This document shows, piece by piece, positions 1 to 8,752 of a stretch of DNA of 64,000 nucleotides. The translations under genes and the position numbers were made by a program. Location: the NCBI RefSeq assembly GCF_021366795.1, contig NZ_JAHCPS010000001.1:124001-188000 (forward strand), given 5' to 3'. The stretch's first letter is position 1. Each line of letters opens with the position of its first letter. Origin of the DNA: Macrococcoides caseolyticum (GTDB lineage: Bacteria > Bacillota > Bacilli > Staphylococcales > Staphylococcaceae). Below the pieces are notes generated by a model. That model saw only the letters and a program-made list of their open reading frames with translations. It did no database searches and was not told the DNA's origin.

Positions 1-688
1 GTTCTTCCAGCAATCCGGTGATATCGTCCAAAATATATTATTGATACTTGCCTTACTCACTATTATATTCGGCTGTGTTGGTGCACTCGCATATCACGAT
101 ATGAAAAAAATCATTATCTATAACATCATGATAGCAGTCGGTGTTATTATTGTCGGGCTTGCCATATATACTAAAACATCTACAATTGGCGGTATCTATT
201 ATTTACTCCACGACATGATTATTAAAGCAAGTTTATTTATGCTGATTGGTATTATCATAAAAATCACCGGTCAGACCGATATTCGAAAGATTGGTGGAAT
301 GATTAAAGCGTATCCGTTGCTTGGCTTCACATATTTTATCGCTGCATTATCGTTGGCCGGTATCCCACCACTTAGCGGTTTTTATGGTAAGTATTTCATA
401 GTAAAAGCCGGAATGCAGGAAGGTTATATTGTAAGCAGTATTATCGTATTGCTCAGTAGTTTAGTTGTGTTATTATCTGTGATTAAAATCTTCTTATCTG
501 TGTTCTTTGGTAAAGGAGAAACCTATGTTAAGCCGCCTATCAATAAAATGATGATAGCAGCGGTGACGATGACAGTAATCGCTGTATTATTTGGTGTGAT
601 GAGTGAGTCACTTTATCCATTGATTGAACAGGCTGCAAAGTCTATTTATGCACCTGAAACATATGTTAAAGCGTTAGGGGTGAAATAA
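1..688 (+). CDS. mnhD: Na+/H+ antiporter subunit D (MnhD), 3' part
   Basis: Partial gene: the reading frame is open from the first bases of the window, so the start lies upstream. The visible 228 residues are very hydrophobic, with about six membrane segments, and match the C-terminal part of the proton-translocating Proton_antipo_M family shared with complex I subunits (a GIPPLSGFYGK-type loop at about residue 120 of the visible part is typical). In the family, MnhD works with six other subunits as a membrane Na+/H+ antiporter for sodium tolerance and pH balance. The stop overlaps the mnhE start by one base, indicating translational coupling. Confidence 0.93.
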   Translation, partial: FFQQSGDIVQNILLILALLTIIFGCVGALAYHDMKKIIIYNIMIAVGVIIVGLAIYTKTSTIGGIYYLLHDMIIKASLFMLIGIIIKITGQTDIRKIGGMIKAYPLLGFTYFIAALSLAGIPPLSGFYGKYFIVKAGMQEGYIVSSIIVLLSSLVVLLSVIKIFLSVFFGKGETYVKPPINKMMIAAVTMTVIAVLFGVMSESLYPLIEQAAKSIYAPETYVKALGVK

Positions 689-1167
689 TGGCTGTTCAAA
701 TGTTGATTCATACTGGTCTTGTTATTCTGTGGTGTATTTTAACAGGGTCGGTTTCATTTGGGAATATGCTCTTAGGCTATATTTTTGGTATTATTGGTAT
801 CTATATCATGCGACCATTTTTACCAGGTCACTTTTACTTACTTCCATTCTTAAAAGTTATTCGTTTAATTGGTATCTTTATCATCGAACTCTTTAAAGCA
901 AATATAAGTGTATTAAAGATCGTTATTGCACCTAAATTAGAGATACAGCCCGCTTTCTTTATGTATCCAACTGATTTGCGTAAAGACTGGGAAATTAGCT
1001 TATTATCACTTTTGATTACATTAACGCCTGGGACAGTCGTCGTTGCTGTCAGTGATGATAAAAGCAAATTATATATACATGCCATTAATTTTAGTGATTT
1101 AGAATCTGAGATTGAAGGCATTAAGCATTCATTTGAGGATGCGATAAAGGAGATTGGTATCACATGA
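688..1167 (+). CDS. mnhE: Na+/H+ antiporter subunit E (MnhE)
   Basis: A 159-residue membrane protein, the same length as S. aureus MnhE1, with hydrophobic N-terminal segments (residues 5-50 and 55-75) and a more polar C-terminal half containing an LLITLTPGT motif typical of MnhE/MrpE. It is an accessory subunit of the multisubunit Mnh (Mrp) antiporter and is not itself the ion pathway. The ATG overlaps the mnhD stop by one base, and its own TGA overlaps the mnhF start in an ATGA arrangement, so D, E, F and G are read from one message. Confidence 0.95.
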   Translation: MAVQMLIHTGLVILWCILTGSVSFGNMLLGYIFGIIGIYIMRPFLPGHFYLLPFLKVIRLIGIFIIELFKANISVLKIVIAPKLEIQPAFFMYPTDLRKDWEISLLSLLITLTPGTVVVAVSDDKSKLYIHAINFSDLESEIEGIKHSFEDAIKEIGIT

Positions 1168-1472
1168 CATCAGAAATCGTAACAATTATTATCATTATTT
1201 CACTTATCATTGTTTCGCTTTCAATGCTCGGTATTATCTACCGTGTTATTAAAGGCCCAACACTTGCAGATCGCGTTGTTGCTCTAGATGCACTAGGGAT
1301 ATCATTGATGGCAATGATTGCTTTGTTCTCAGTGTTACTCAACACCAAATATTATATTAGTATTATTATGTTACTTGGTGTATTAGCATTCTTAGGAACA
1401 ACCGCATTTGCTAAGTTTATAGAGAAAGGAGAAATCGTTGAATATGATCGACACAATCGTCATCGTAATTAG
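1164..1472 (+). CDS. mnhF: Na+/H+ antiporter subunit F (MnhF)
   Basis: A 102-residue protein with three membrane helices and the conserved [15 protein letters not shown] stretch at about residues 30-44, diagnostic for MnhF/MrpF. In Mrp complexes this small subunit is needed for antiport and has been linked to cholate efflux in Bacillus. The start ATG overlaps the mnhE stop by four bases. Its 3' end overlaps mnhG by 35 bases if mnhG starts at TTG 1438. Function is assigned from family and operon position. Confidence 0.95.
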   Translation: MTSEIVTIIIIISLIIVSLSMLGIIYRVIKGPTLADRVVALDALGISLMAMIALFSVLLNTKYYISIIMLLGVLAFLGTTAFAKFIEKGEIVEYDRHNRHRN

Positions 1473-1776
1473 TATGTGCTTTATTATTATCGGTGCATTA
1501 CTTACAGTCATTAGTGCTGTAGGACTTATTCGTTTACCTGATGTCTATACGCGTGCACATGCAGCGAGTAAATCATCGACGCTCGGTGTCATGTTTATGA
1601 TGTTCGGCGTATTCCTTTATTTCCTTGGCCAAGATCATCACTTCGAACCAACTTTAATACTTGCAATACTTTTTATTTTCTCAACGGGCCCAATTGGGGC
1701 GCATTTAATTATGCGCAGCGCTTATTATTCTGATACGCCTTACACAGATGCGACAGTAAGAGATGATTTAAAGTAA
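1438..1776 (+). CDS. mnhG: Na+/H+ antiporter subunit G (MnhG)
   Basis: A 112-residue protein with three membrane helices and the MnhG/PhaG signature [22 protein letters not shown] at about residues 28-49. It is the last subunit of the antiporter operon. The TTG at 1438 was preferred over the ATG at 1444 because AAAGGAG (1425-1431) sits six bases before the TTG but twelve before the ATG; the protein differs by two residues only. A strong terminator-like hairpin follows. Confidence 0.93.
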   Translation: MNMIDTIVIVISMCFIIIGALLTVISAVGLIRLPDVYTRAHAASKSSTLGVMFMMFGVFLYFLGQDHHFEPTLILAILFIFSTGPIGAHLIMRSAYYSDTPYTDATVRDDLK

Positions 1777-1805
1777 ATATAGCGTTAATATGCTTAGCCA
1801 TAGAC

Positions 1806-1862
1806 AAAACCCAGCACAACAGATGATTCACTATGTGACTAATCCGTTATGCTGGGTTTTTT
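1806..1862. terminator. Bidirectional terminator between mnhG and the thioesterase gene
   Basis: A long imperfect palindrome: arms AAAACCCAGCA and TGCTGGGTTTT extend inward with few mismatches to a small TCAC-TAT-GTGA inner hairpin, followed by a T-run on the plus strand. It separates two convergent genes. Confidence 0.85.
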
Positions 1863-1942
1863 ACTGCTATCGCTTCTAAATTATTATTTAGTTTATTTAC
1901 AAGACGATAAACAATGTGTCTAATATTTTTTTGATTCCATGC

Positions 1943-2335
1943 TTATCTTCGTTTTTTTATGGCTATTGTACATCTGGATACTGAAATGAGTTGTTCTTTT
2001 TCATCTACAACTTTTATCTCCCAGACATGTGTTGACCTGCCTTGATGAATAATTTCTGCCCGAGCGAATACTTCACCATTTTGGACACTAGTAAAATGAT
2101 TCGCATTGATTTCTAATCCTAGCGGTATTTCATCTTCATTGATTAATAGTGAAGAACCGTAACTTGCGGCTGTTTCACATAATGCAACTGTCGCCCCACC
2201 ATGTAAATAACCCAATGGTTGCTTTACAACCTCTGTTACAGGCATTTTTAATACAAGTAATTGGCCGTCAAAACTGACCGCTTCTATACCAAAATGCGTC
2301 ACTAAACTTGGCACAGATAATAAATGTACATCCAA
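1943..2335 (-). CDS. PaaI/YdiI-type hotdog-fold thioesterase
   Basis: About 130 residues with a hotdog-fold core; the GYLHGGATVALCETAAS segment carries the HGG motif and the downstream acidic residue typical of PaaI/4-hydroxybenzoyl-CoA thioesterases. The family hydrolyses acyl-CoA thioesters in the cytosol; the physiological substrate is not known. The frame is open to 2386, overlapping the upstream transporter, but AGGTG (2346-2342) lies six bases before a TTG at 2335, so that start is preferred; a GTG at 2344 is possible. The gene follows the YuiF-like transporter and is probably co-transcribed with it. Confidence 0.8.
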   Translation of the reverse strand: MDVHLLSVPSLVTHFGIEAVSFDGQLLVLKMPVTEVVKQPLGYLHGGATVALCETAASYGSSLLINEDEIPLGLEINANHFTSVQNGEVFARAEIIHQGRSTHVWEIKVVDEKEQLISVSRCTIAIKKRR

Positions 2336-2357
2336 ATCGTTCACCTGCTTTTTCTTT

Positions 2358-3674
2358 CTATAATACCATTCCTGCAATAAAACCAAAAATAATTAATGGT
2401 ATATTAAATAAAAGAAATGTTGGTACACATGTATCATAAATGTGATTATGCTGACCATCCATATTTAAACCTGCTGTGGGTCCTAGTGTTGAATCACTTG
2501 CCGGACTACCCGCATCACCGAGTGCACCAGCTGTCCCAATAACAGCGATGATAGCCATTGTACTTAAACCAATCGCTTCTCCCATCGGAATAAATATTGC
2601 TGCAATAACAGGTATCGTAGCAAAGCTTGAGCCGATACCAAGCGTTACAATTAATCCGATGAAAAGCATTGCTAATATGGTGAATGGTTTAGAACCATGT
2701 GTTAAGTCAACCATGGACTTGACAAGCGTTTCTACTTGTCCTGTCTCTGTCATTACACTTGCAAACCCATTCGCTACAAGCATTACCATACCGATATATG
2801 CCATAACTTTCATACCATCAATCAATTCATTATCGAGCGTTTTCCAGTCAAATTGAAATGAAATAAAGAAAATTAGAATACCTGTAAGCGCACCAAAAAT
2901 CATTGAACCAGTCATTGTTTGTACGATAAATGTTGCAATCACCGCAATAAGCGTTAATGATACAAGCAATGGATTCAGTTCGTCTGGTGCATTTTTTGTT
3001 TTAAATTCAATATTTTGATAGGTTCTTTCTTTTCGATATAGAAAAAATGCAATCATCAGTCCGACGATAAATCCAAAAGAAGGAATCAACATTGCTTTCC
3101 AGATATCGCTCATTTCAATCGCTACATCGGCTTTATCAAACCCTTTTTTTATAACACCGTGAAAAATATAACCAAACCCATAAGGTAATAATGTATACGG
3201 AAATGTCAGACCAAAAGTAATGACCACAGCGATTAACCTACGATCTATTTTTAATTCATTAAATAAGCTGAGTAAAGGTGGAACGACAATCGGAATAAAA
3301 GCAATGTGTATCGGGATAATGTTCTGTGAGAAACAACTAAGCAGTAATAAAAAGCCGATAATTGTTATTTTCGTCAAAACACGCGTTTTCTTCGTGTTCT
3401 CCTGATTTAATTGTTGAATTACTTTAGCAACAAAATAATCAGTAATGCCAGAATATGAAATCAGTGCTGCAAATCCACCTAACAATGCATAACTTAATGC
3501 AATTTCACTGCCATCTGCAATTCCTGTTGAAAATACTTTTATTGTATGTTCTATTCCCATGCCAGCAGATAACCCACCAGCTAAAGCCCCGATGAATAGA
3601 CTTAGTACAACATTTAATCTTAATAAACTTAATACCACCATTACAATAATGGCGAATAAAACTGCATTAATCAA
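2358..3674 (-). CDS. YuiF-like Na+/H+ antiporter family transporter
   Basis: About 438 residues with eleven or twelve predicted membrane helices, resembling the 'Na+/H+ antiporter family' of Bacillus YuiF and its S. aureus homologue at the same locus. Conserved glycine- and serine-rich stretches (GSSFATIPVIAAIF, GDAGSPASDSTLGPTAGLN near residues 350-400) look like the substrate and ion site. The true substrate is uncertain: sodium/proton exchange or amino-acid uptake are both proposed for relatives. AAAGGAG (3690-3684) directly abuts an ATG at 3683 but is nine bases from a TTG at 3674, which is therefore the likelier start. Confidence 0.82.
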   Translation of the reverse strand: MINAVLFAIIVMVVLSLLRLNVVLSLFIGALAGGLSAGMGIEHTIKVFSTGIADGSEIALSYALLGGFAALISYSGITDYFVAKVIQQLNQENTKKTRVLTKITIIGFLLLLSCFSQNIIPIHIAFIPIVVPPLLSLFNELKIDRRLIAVVITFGLTFPYTLLPYGFGYIFHGVIKKGFDKADVAIEMSDIWKAMLIPSFGFIVGLMIAFFLYRKERTYQNIEFKTKNAPDELNPLLVSLTLIAVIATFIVQTMTGSMIFGALTGILIFFISFQFDWKTLDNELIDGMKVMAYIGMVMLVANGFASVMTETGQVETLVKSMVDLTHGSKPFTILAMLFIGLIVTLGIGSSFATIPVIAAIFIPMGEAIGLSTMAIIAVIGTAGALGDAGSPASDSTLGPTAGLNMDGQHNHIYDTCVPTFLLFNIPLIIFGFIAGMVL

Positions 3675-3751
3675 AACATCCATCTCCTTTAGTTTGGTAA
3701 AGTACTACCATATTAAAGTATTTAATACAGGATGTCAACCCTGCAGATAAT

Positions 3752-3783
3752 AAAAAATCATCCTCAAAGTCCTTGAGGATGAT
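3752..3783 (-). terminator. Rho-independent terminator after yuiB-like gene
   Basis: Arms ATCATCCTCAA and TTGAGGATGAT (3757-3783) with a five-base loop; on the minus strand a T-rich run follows. It isolates the YuiF-like gene from the upstream Nudix-YuiB pair. Confidence 0.88.
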
Positions 3784-3807
3784 CAGTGTTTTTAAACTAC
3801 CGTTAAA

Positions 3808-4128
3808 TTAGAACATTGTATAACCGCTTCTTCTTAAATTACGAATGACAAAACCTGCGACAATGGCACCGATTAATCCACCAGATAACATAATAATATC
3901 AGCGGGTAATAAATGCGTTAATCCATGCCATAACTTACCAAAAGCGTATTGCGGCTTTAAAAGATAGTCTGCTGTCGAAATTTTATCTACAATCGCAAAT
4001 ACAACAAGTGGATATAAAGCTGTCATAATCCACGTAGATTTCAGTAGCATATTTAAAATAAATGCAATACCAAAAAATAATACAAAGAATAATAACGTTG
4101 AAATAATCAGCTGTAAGAGTGCCGTCAA
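3808..4128 (-). CDS. YuiB family membrane protein
   Basis: A 106-residue protein with three hydrophobic helices (about residues 8-30, 34-48 and 76-96) and the central KPQYAFGKLWHGL region seen in YuiB-family proteins of Bacillus and staphylococci. No biochemical function is established. It starts at a TTG preceded by AGGAGG with seven-base spacing. It lies eleven bases after the Nudix gene, so the two form an operon, in the neighbourhood of ndh as in Bacillus (yuiA-yuiB-yumB). Confidence 0.8.
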   Translation of the reverse strand: MTALLQLIISTLLFFVLFFGIAFILNMLLKSTWIMTALYPLVVFAIVDKISTADYLLKPQYAFGKLWHGLTHLLPADIIMLSGGLIGAIVAGFVIRNLRRSGYTMF

Positions 4129-4139
4129 AATTTAACCTC

Positions 4140-4619
4140 CTAAGAATATAAATGATAATGTGTATAGTTAAAATGGGCTCCTGGGGATTGTGTACTTGTT
4201 AAGTTGATGGGTTGAGCCATTGAATGAATGAGATGATGAATCATTGGCGATACTGTGTTATCAGCAAGAATTGCTTCAGGTGCCCGCCATTCGACGGCTG
4301 CAATCTCATCATTTGGTAAGTTGACTGTGATTTCTTCATGTGCTGGCTTCACTAAGAAAATAATCATATTATCAGAAATCGTATTTTTTATCACACCACT
4401 TCTAAGACCTATTACACCGATTACTTCACCTTTGATGCCAGTTTCTTCATGCAACTCTCTTAATACAGCTTGATCACAAGTTTCACCATTATCAACAAAT
4501 CCCGCTGGTGTACTCCACATCCCTTTCATCCCACTATATTGTTTCTTGAGTAATAGCCATTCACCTTTATCATTAATCACAACCGCATTTACACCTAACC
4601 ATACTTTATCTCTCGCCAT
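4140..4619 (-). CDS. Nudix hydrolase
   Basis: A 159-residue protein whose Nudix box spans about residues 40-62: G40, E46, then REL-EE-G at 54-61, with the metal-binding glutamates intact. Nudix enzymes hydrolyse nucleoside diphosphates linked to another group; the substrate cannot be read from sequence. It precedes the YuiB-like gene by eleven bases and lies downstream of ndh beyond a terminator. GGAG six bases before the ATG supports this start. A related Nudix gene sits at the same place in S. aureus. Confidence 0.88.
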   Translation of the reverse strand: MARDKVWLGVNAVVINDKGEWLLLKKQYSGMKGMWSTPAGFVDNGETCDQAVLRELHEETGIKGEVIGVIGLRSGVIKNTISDNMIIFLVKPAHEEITVNLPNDEIAAVEWRAPEAILADNTVSPMIHHLIHSMAQPINLTSTQSPGAHFNYTHYHLYS

Positions 4620-4637
4620 AATAATCTCCTAACTTAC

Positions 4638-4678
4638 AAAAAAAGTGAGGTTGGCAAACAATGCCCCTCTCACTTTTT
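4638..4678. terminator. Terminator downstream of ndh
   Basis: Inverted repeat AAAAGTGAGG / CCTCTCACTTTTT with a 15-base loop. On the minus strand it ends ndh transcription with a T-run. Confidence 0.88.
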
Positions 4679-4701
4679 AAGCATTTAATATTGAGTCAAT
4701 A

Positions 4702-5904
4702 TTAAAATTTACCTTTTTTGTATGCAACACCTGCACCACCGATTTTAAATAGTGCACGCGTATCGATTAATTTCTTCATGAATGCAGCTTTTTTACCTGT
4801 GATTTCTTTACCAAATACCACACCAACACCATCATGTGACCCTAATGAACATACTGTTCCTTTATCATCATAGGCAAATGGTGATAATTTTTCACCATTT
4901 AATAATTTTTGGATGGCTTTAGCAGTGAATTCACCTTGTTGCATTGCAATTTGTGCTGTTGTTGGTAATGGACGTTCGCCACTCATCACAGCTGAACAGT
5001 CACCGATAACGAAGATATCGTCATAACCATCAATTCTTAAATCCTCACGTACGATAATACGTCCACGCTTAACACCATCAAATGATTCTTCCATTAATTT
5101 AGAACCACGTACACCTGCAGCCCAAATTACTGTGTTAGCATATAATTGTTCTTCCTGCTCGTTCACTTTAACAACAAATCCATTTTCGTTCGCCGCAACA
5201 ATTGGTGTTGCAATCTTGAATTCTACACCACGTTTTTCTAAGAAATTCATAACATATTTCACTAAATCTTCTGAGAACATTGGCAGCATTCTTGGTGCAG
5301 CTTCAACACATGTTACTTTCACTTTAGATTGGTCAATATTGTGCTCTTTACATAAAGCAGGAATTTTCTCAACTAATTCACCAAGTAACTCAATACCCGT
5401 AAATCCTGCGCCACCGACTAAGATGGCTAAATCTTTTTCGTCTTTGTCCGTGCTGTTCGCATAATGAGCGAAACGTTCTTCAATATGTGCTGCAATACGT
5501 CGTGCAGTATTAATATTTTCAATTTGGAATGCATGTTCTTTCATACCTGCAATACCAAATGTTTCTGATTCGAATCCTAATGCAACAACTAAAATATCAA
5601 AAGAATAAGTGCCCTTTGTTGTTTCAACTGTCTTTTCATCTTTATTGATTTTAGTGACTTCACCCACAACGAAGTCTACTTTTGAATGATTTAACACACT
5701 CGCAATTGGATATAAACAATCTTGATATGCACGCGTGCCTGCAGATGCTTCGTGTAACCAAGTTGCTTCATAATGATATTCATTTTTGTTGATTAATGTA
5801 ATATCGCAGTCTTGTGCAGAAACTAATTTTTGTAATTTAGTTACTGTTTGTAAACCAGCGTAACCGCCACCTAATACAACAACTTTTTTTCTTTCAAATC
5901 CCAT
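4702..5904 (-). CDS. ndh: Type-2 NADH:quinone oxidoreductase (NDH-2)
   Basis: 400 residues, nearly identical in length to S. aureus NDH-2. The N-terminal FAD-binding GGGYAGLQT is near residue 15, the NAD-binding [14 protein letters not shown] near 165, and the quinone-site AQIAMQQ motif near 320. It moves electrons from NADH to menaquinone at the inner face of the membrane without pumping protons. GGGTGA eight bases upstream favours the ATG at 5904 over an in-frame TTG at 5925 and ATG at 5919. A Rex-like palindrome lies about 60 bases upstream, suggesting control by the NADH/NAD+ ratio. Confidence 0.94.
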   Translation of the reverse strand: MGFERKKVVVLGGGYAGLQTVTKLQKLVSAQDCDITLINKNEYHYEATWLHEASAGTRAYQDCLYPIASVLNHSKVDFVVGEVTKINKDEKTVETTKGTYSFDILVVALGFESETFGIAGMKEHAFQIENINTARRIAAHIEERFAHYANSTDKDEKDLAILVGGAGFTGIELLGELVEKIPALCKEHNIDQSKVKVTCVEAAPRMLPMFSEDLVKYVMNFLEKRGVEFKIATPIVAANENGFVVKVNEQEEQLYANTVIWAAGVRGSKLMEESFDGVKRGRIIVREDLRIDGYDDIFVIGDCSAVMSGERPLPTTAQIAMQQGEFTAKAIQKLLNGEKLSPFAYDDKGTVCSLGSHDGVGVVFGKEITGKKAAFMKKLIDTRALFKIGGAGVAYKKGKF

Positions 5905-5962
5905 TTTGTATTCACCCATTCTCAATAAATTTTGTAATATTTAATGTTTCAACATATAAAAA

Positions 5963-5978
5963 TGTGATATTTGTCACA
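5963..5978. promoter_or_regulatory. Rex-like (TGTGA-N6-TCACA) operator upstream of ndh
   Basis: TGTGA (5963-5967), six bases, TCACA (5974-5978); on the minus strand it reads TTGTGA-N6-TCACAT, one base short of the Rex consensus TTGTGA-N6-TCACAA. Rex controls ndh in Bacillus. A CRP/ArcR-type regulator shares the same core, so the exact factor is inferred. Confidence 0.6.
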
Positions 5979-6061
5979 AAGTTATTTTTGAATATTCCAA
6001 TTTATATATTAAAACTTTTATACTACAAATACAAGTGAATTCTTGTTTTAAACGTTAAAGA

Positions 6062-6421
6062 TTAACAATTTTCTGGTGTACCTGCAACGTCTTTCGTTCT
6101 AAATGAGCTACCACAACCACAGCTCGCGATAGCATTTGGATTCTCGATAGCAAATCCTCCACCCATTAATGATTGTTTAAAATCAATTGTTGTCCCATTT
6201 AATATAGGGGCATCACCCTTATCAACTAAAACGTTCACGCCATAAAATTCTAATACTTCATCATTTTCTTTAGCAGCCTCTTCTGCACTCATACCATAGG
6301 ATAAACCTGTACAACCGCCACCTTTAACAGATATGCGCAAGTAACCATTCGGTAAACCATTCTTCTCCATCATTGACTTTACTTCATATGCTGCTGCTTC
6401 AGTTAAAATTACTGTAGACAT
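6062..6421 (-). CDS. sufA: HesB/IscA-type iron-sulfur carrier (SufA-like)
   Basis: 119 residues, the length of S. aureus SufA, with the three conserved A-type carrier cysteines: C37 in GGGCTGLSY and C101/C103 in the terminal CGCGSSF. A-type proteins accept Fe-S clusters from the SUF scaffold and pass them to targets. AAGGAGG lies just before the ATG at 6421; the longer reading to 6445 adds eight unsupported residues. It starts eleven bases after yuzB. Several clients are encoded nearby (lipA, bioB). Confidence 0.9.
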   Translation of the reverse strand: MSTVILTEAAAYEVKSMMEKNGLPNGYLRISVKGGGCTGLSYGMSAEEAAKENDEVLEFYGVNVLVDKGDAPILNGTTIDFKQSLMGGGFAIENPNAIASCGCGSSFRTKDVAGTPENC

Positions 6422-6432
6422 TGTGTTCCTCC

Positions 6433-6669
6433 TTAAAAAATCCATGTTTCTTCTATATGTTGATAAATATTTGCCTTTAAAGCTTCCGGTGTCTCTCCTG
6501 TAACGATATCACCATTCACTAAAGCATACAAATGATCACTACATTGACCACAATACGTGAGACACCCATAATCAAGTACGTCAATATTAGGGTCACGTGA
6601 TAGTTCATCAAATACACTTTGGCTACCTTTAGCTAAATTTGAAATACAAAACTCTACTATAGGATTCAT
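6433..6669 (-). CDS. YuzB family protein (DUF1450)
   Basis: 78 residues, the same as the S. aureus homologue, with four cysteines including CLTYCGQC at about residues 36-43, suggesting a thioredoxin-like or metal-binding fold. The conserved C-terminal ETWIF is typical of DUF1450. No function is established. AAGGAAG six bases upstream selects the ATG at 6669 over the one at 6675. It forms a two-gene operon with the SufA-like carrier, consistent with a role in Fe-S or redox metabolism (inference). Confidence 0.87.
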   Translation of the reverse strand: MNPIVEFCISNLAKGSQSVFDELSRDPNIDVLDYGCLTYCGQCSDHLYALVNGDIVTGETPEALKANIYQHIEETWIF

Positions 6670-6759
6670 TTTCATCTTCCTTAATAACGATAACTTTTTC
6701 TTATCATTTTATATTAGTGATTATTATCGCTCTATTGTTATAATCGCTATAATTTAATG

Positions 6760-6785
6760 TTAATCTATATTATAATTTAGATTAA
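6760..6785. promoter_or_regulatory. Inverted repeat around a TATAAT upstream of the NDH-2-like gene
   Basis: TTAATCTA (6760-6767) and TAGATTAA (6778-6785) form perfect 8-bp arms flanking TATAAT (6771-6776). The position on a -10 element suggests an operator; no known regulator motif was recognised, and no good -35 is visible. Confidence 0.4.
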
Positions 6786-6827
6786 AGAAAAACAATAGAA
6801 CTTTGACTTACAAAGGGGATTAAAACA

Positions 6828-7892
6828 ATGAAAAATTTAGTATTACTCGGCGGTGGATATGGTAATATGCGTATTATGCAGAAACTACTGCCTAATACAT
6901 TACCAGCGGAATATAATATCACATTGATTGATAAAATTCCATTTCACGGTTTGAAGACAGAGTTTTATGCACTTGCAGCAGGGACTGAATCGGATAAAGA
7001 TGTTCGCGTAGAGTTCCCACAAGATAAGCGACTTAATATCGTATATGGTGAAGTGACACAAATTGATTTAGATAAACAAATTGTAACCATTGGGGAAAAT
7101 CACGTCGATTTCGATGAATTGGTCATTGGCCTTGGTTGTGAAGATAAATATCATAACGTGCCAGGTGCTTTAGAATATACATTCAGTATTCAGACAATGA
7201 CAAAGGCACGTAAAACATATCAGGCGATTGCAGATTTACCAGCAGGTGCTACAGTAGGGATTGTAGGTGCCGGTTTAAGTGGCATTGAACTCGCAAGTGA
7301 ATTAAGAGAATCAAGAAAAGATTTAAATATTCAACTCTTTGATCGAGGTGAACGTATCTTACCAGCGTTTCCTGAGAAATTAAGTAACTATGTAAAAAAA
7401 TGGTTCGATAAAAATGATGTTCAAGTGATTCCAAATTCGAATGTTGTTAAAGTTGAACCAGGTAAACTTTATAATAATGACGTATCTTATGAAGTGGATA
7501 TTTGTGTCTGGACCGCAGGTATTCAACCAGTAGAAATTGTTAGAAATTTACCTGTTGAATTTGGTGAGGGTAATCGCGTTAAGCTGAATCAATATCACCA
7601 GATTCCGACCCATCCGAATGTATATGTTGTGGGTGATTGCGCATCTTTACCACATGCTCCGAGTGCACAACTCGCTGAACTTCAGGCGGAACAAATTATT
7701 GACGTAATGAAGATTATCTGGTCAGACAAACCACTACCAGAAGTTATGCCAGAATTAAAATTACAAGGGTTTATGGGATCATTGGGTGAAAAAGAAGGTT
7801 TCGCTTATTTAATGGAAAAAACAGTAACTGGCAGACTTGCGCGTTTGATGAAGTCAGGTGTACTTTGGTTATATAAATATCATAATGGATAA
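6828..7892 (+). CDS. NDH-2-like NAD(P)/FAD oxidoreductase (YutJ family)
   Basis: 354 residues with the pyridine nucleotide-disulfide oxidoreductase fold: FAD-binding LGGGYGN near residue 5 and NAD-binding GIVGAGLSGIELASEL near 144, plus an AQLAELQAEQ segment near 280 at the place of the NDH-2 quinone motif. It corresponds to the second NDH-2-like enzyme of S. aureus (NDH-2B) and Bacillus YutJ; electron acceptor and role are less certain than for ndh. A good Shine-Dalgarno (AAAGGGG) precedes the ATG. It is transcribed divergently from yuzB-sufA. Confidence 0.85.
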   Translation: MKNLVLLGGGYGNMRIMQKLLPNTLPAEYNITLIDKIPFHGLKTEFYALAAGTESDKDVRVEFPQDKRLNIVYGEVTQIDLDKQIVTIGENHVDFDELVIGLGCEDKYHNVPGALEYTFSIQTMTKARKTYQAIADLPAGATVGIVGAGLSGIELASELRESRKDLNIQLFDRGERILPAFPEKLSNYVKKWFDKNDVQVIPNSNVVKVEPGKLYNNDVSYEVDICVWTAGIQPVEIVRNLPVEFGEGNRVKLNQYHQIPTHPNVYVVGDCASLPHAPSAQLAELQAEQIIDVMKIIWSDKPLPEVMPELKLQGFMGSLGEKEGFAYLMEKTVTGRLARLMKSGVLWLYKYHNG

Positions 7893-7894
7893 AA

Positions 7895-7924
7895 ATAAAC
7901 GATCAGGTTTCCTGATCGTTTATT
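7895..7924. terminator. Bidirectional terminator between YutJ-like and yuzD-like genes
   Basis: A 13-bp stem AATAAACGATCAGG / CCTGATCGTTTATT with a TTT loop between two convergent genes; it overlaps the last codons of the minus-strand gene. Confidence 0.9.
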
Positions 7925-8231
7925 TTGTATAATGTTCCTCGACGAACTTCGTTACTTGCGGTAACTGTATATAACCATCTGCTACGATTTCATCATCCAT
8001 CGTTATTAAAGGATAAAATAATTCATCATTATTAATTTGTTCAATAATGTTCTCATCATGATCCGTTAAGTTTTCTGATGTATTAATATCAATATAACTA
8101 AAGTTAAACTGTAAGTCAGGAAACTTCCTTTTTAAATTAGGCTGAATCCAGTCGTATATATCTTTAGACGTTGGTGCATTCACACAACTTGCACATACAA
8201 CATCTGCGCCGTAAATGATAACATTTATCAT
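7920..8231 (-). CDS. YuzD family thioredoxin-fold protein (DUF1462)
   Basis: 103 residues with an N-terminal beta strand and a CASC motif (C13-C16) in the place of a thioredoxin active site. DUF1462/YuzD proteins are found next to Nfu in Bacillus and Staphylococcus, exactly as here, and have a thioredoxin-like fold but no proven activity. It is divergent from nfu, with about 100 bases between the two starts. A redox or Fe-S-handling role is inferred from context only. Confidence 0.85.
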   Translation of the reverse strand: MINVIIYGADVVCASCVNAPTSKDIYDWIQPNLKRKFPDLQFNFSYIDINTSENLTDHDENIIEQINNDELFYPLITMDDEIVADGYIQLPQVTKFVEEHYTK

Positions 8232-8330
8232 TTATAAGACATCCCCCTTTAAACTCATGAATTATTATGCTATATTGATTATACTAAAAAAGTTAGAGTA
8301 AACCACTAAATTTACTCGAAAGGAGCAACC

Positions 8331-8573
8331 ATGACGACTGAACAACAAACAATGTTTGATGCGGTTAATAATGTTTTAGAAAAATTACGTCCATTCTTAT
8401 TAAGAGATGGTGGCGATTGTGAATTAGTAGATGTTGAAGATGGTATCGTGAAACTACGTCTTTTAGGTGCATGTGGAACTTGTCCATCATCAACAATTAC
8501 GTTAAAAGCCGGTATCGAACGTGCATTATTAGAAGAAGTACCAGGTGTTGTAGAAGTAGAACAAGTATTTTAA
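8331..8573 (+). CDS. nfu: Nfu-type iron-sulfur scaffold/carrier
   Basis: 80 residues consisting only of the NifU C-terminal domain, with the cluster-binding CGTCPSS motif (C48 and C51). Nfu proteins carry 4Fe-4S clusters to targets such as aconitase; S. aureus Nfu is the closest described relative. AAAGGAGC precedes the ATG. The gene is monocistronic, followed by its own terminator, and bioB, a Fe-S enzyme, is the next gene. Confidence 0.94.
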   Translation: MTTEQQTMFDAVNNVLEKLRPFLLRDGGDCELVDVEDGIVKLRLLGACGTCPSSTITLKAGIERALLEEVPGVVEVEQVF

Positions 8574-8583
8574 TAGTTTTTAA

Positions 8584-8609
8584 GCCGGGACATTCGTTCC
8601 GGTTTTTTT
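8584..8609 (+). terminator. Terminator of nfu
   Basis: CCGGGA (8585-8590) pairs with TTCCGG (8597-8602), followed by seven T. Confidence 0.9.
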
Positions 8610-8702
8610 ATTTTTAAATCCCTTAGCGATATTAATGGATGATCTATGAAATTACCGCAAACATAACATTTATGACCTACTACTAATTTCTATCCCTAAT
8701 GA

Positions 8703-8733
8703 TTGTAAACCTATGTTATAATTTAGTTAACAA
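8703..8733 (+). promoter_or_regulatory. BirA operator overlapping the bioB promoter
   Basis: TTGTAAAC (8703-8710), 15 bases, GTTAACAA (8726-8733) matches the Gram-positive BirA site (TTGTAAAC-N15-GTTWACAA). An extended -10 (TG-T-TATAAT, 8714-8722) lies between the half-sites, so bound BirA would block RNA polymerase. Confidence 0.9.
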
Positions 8734-8752
8734 ATTATAAGGGGGACTTTAT

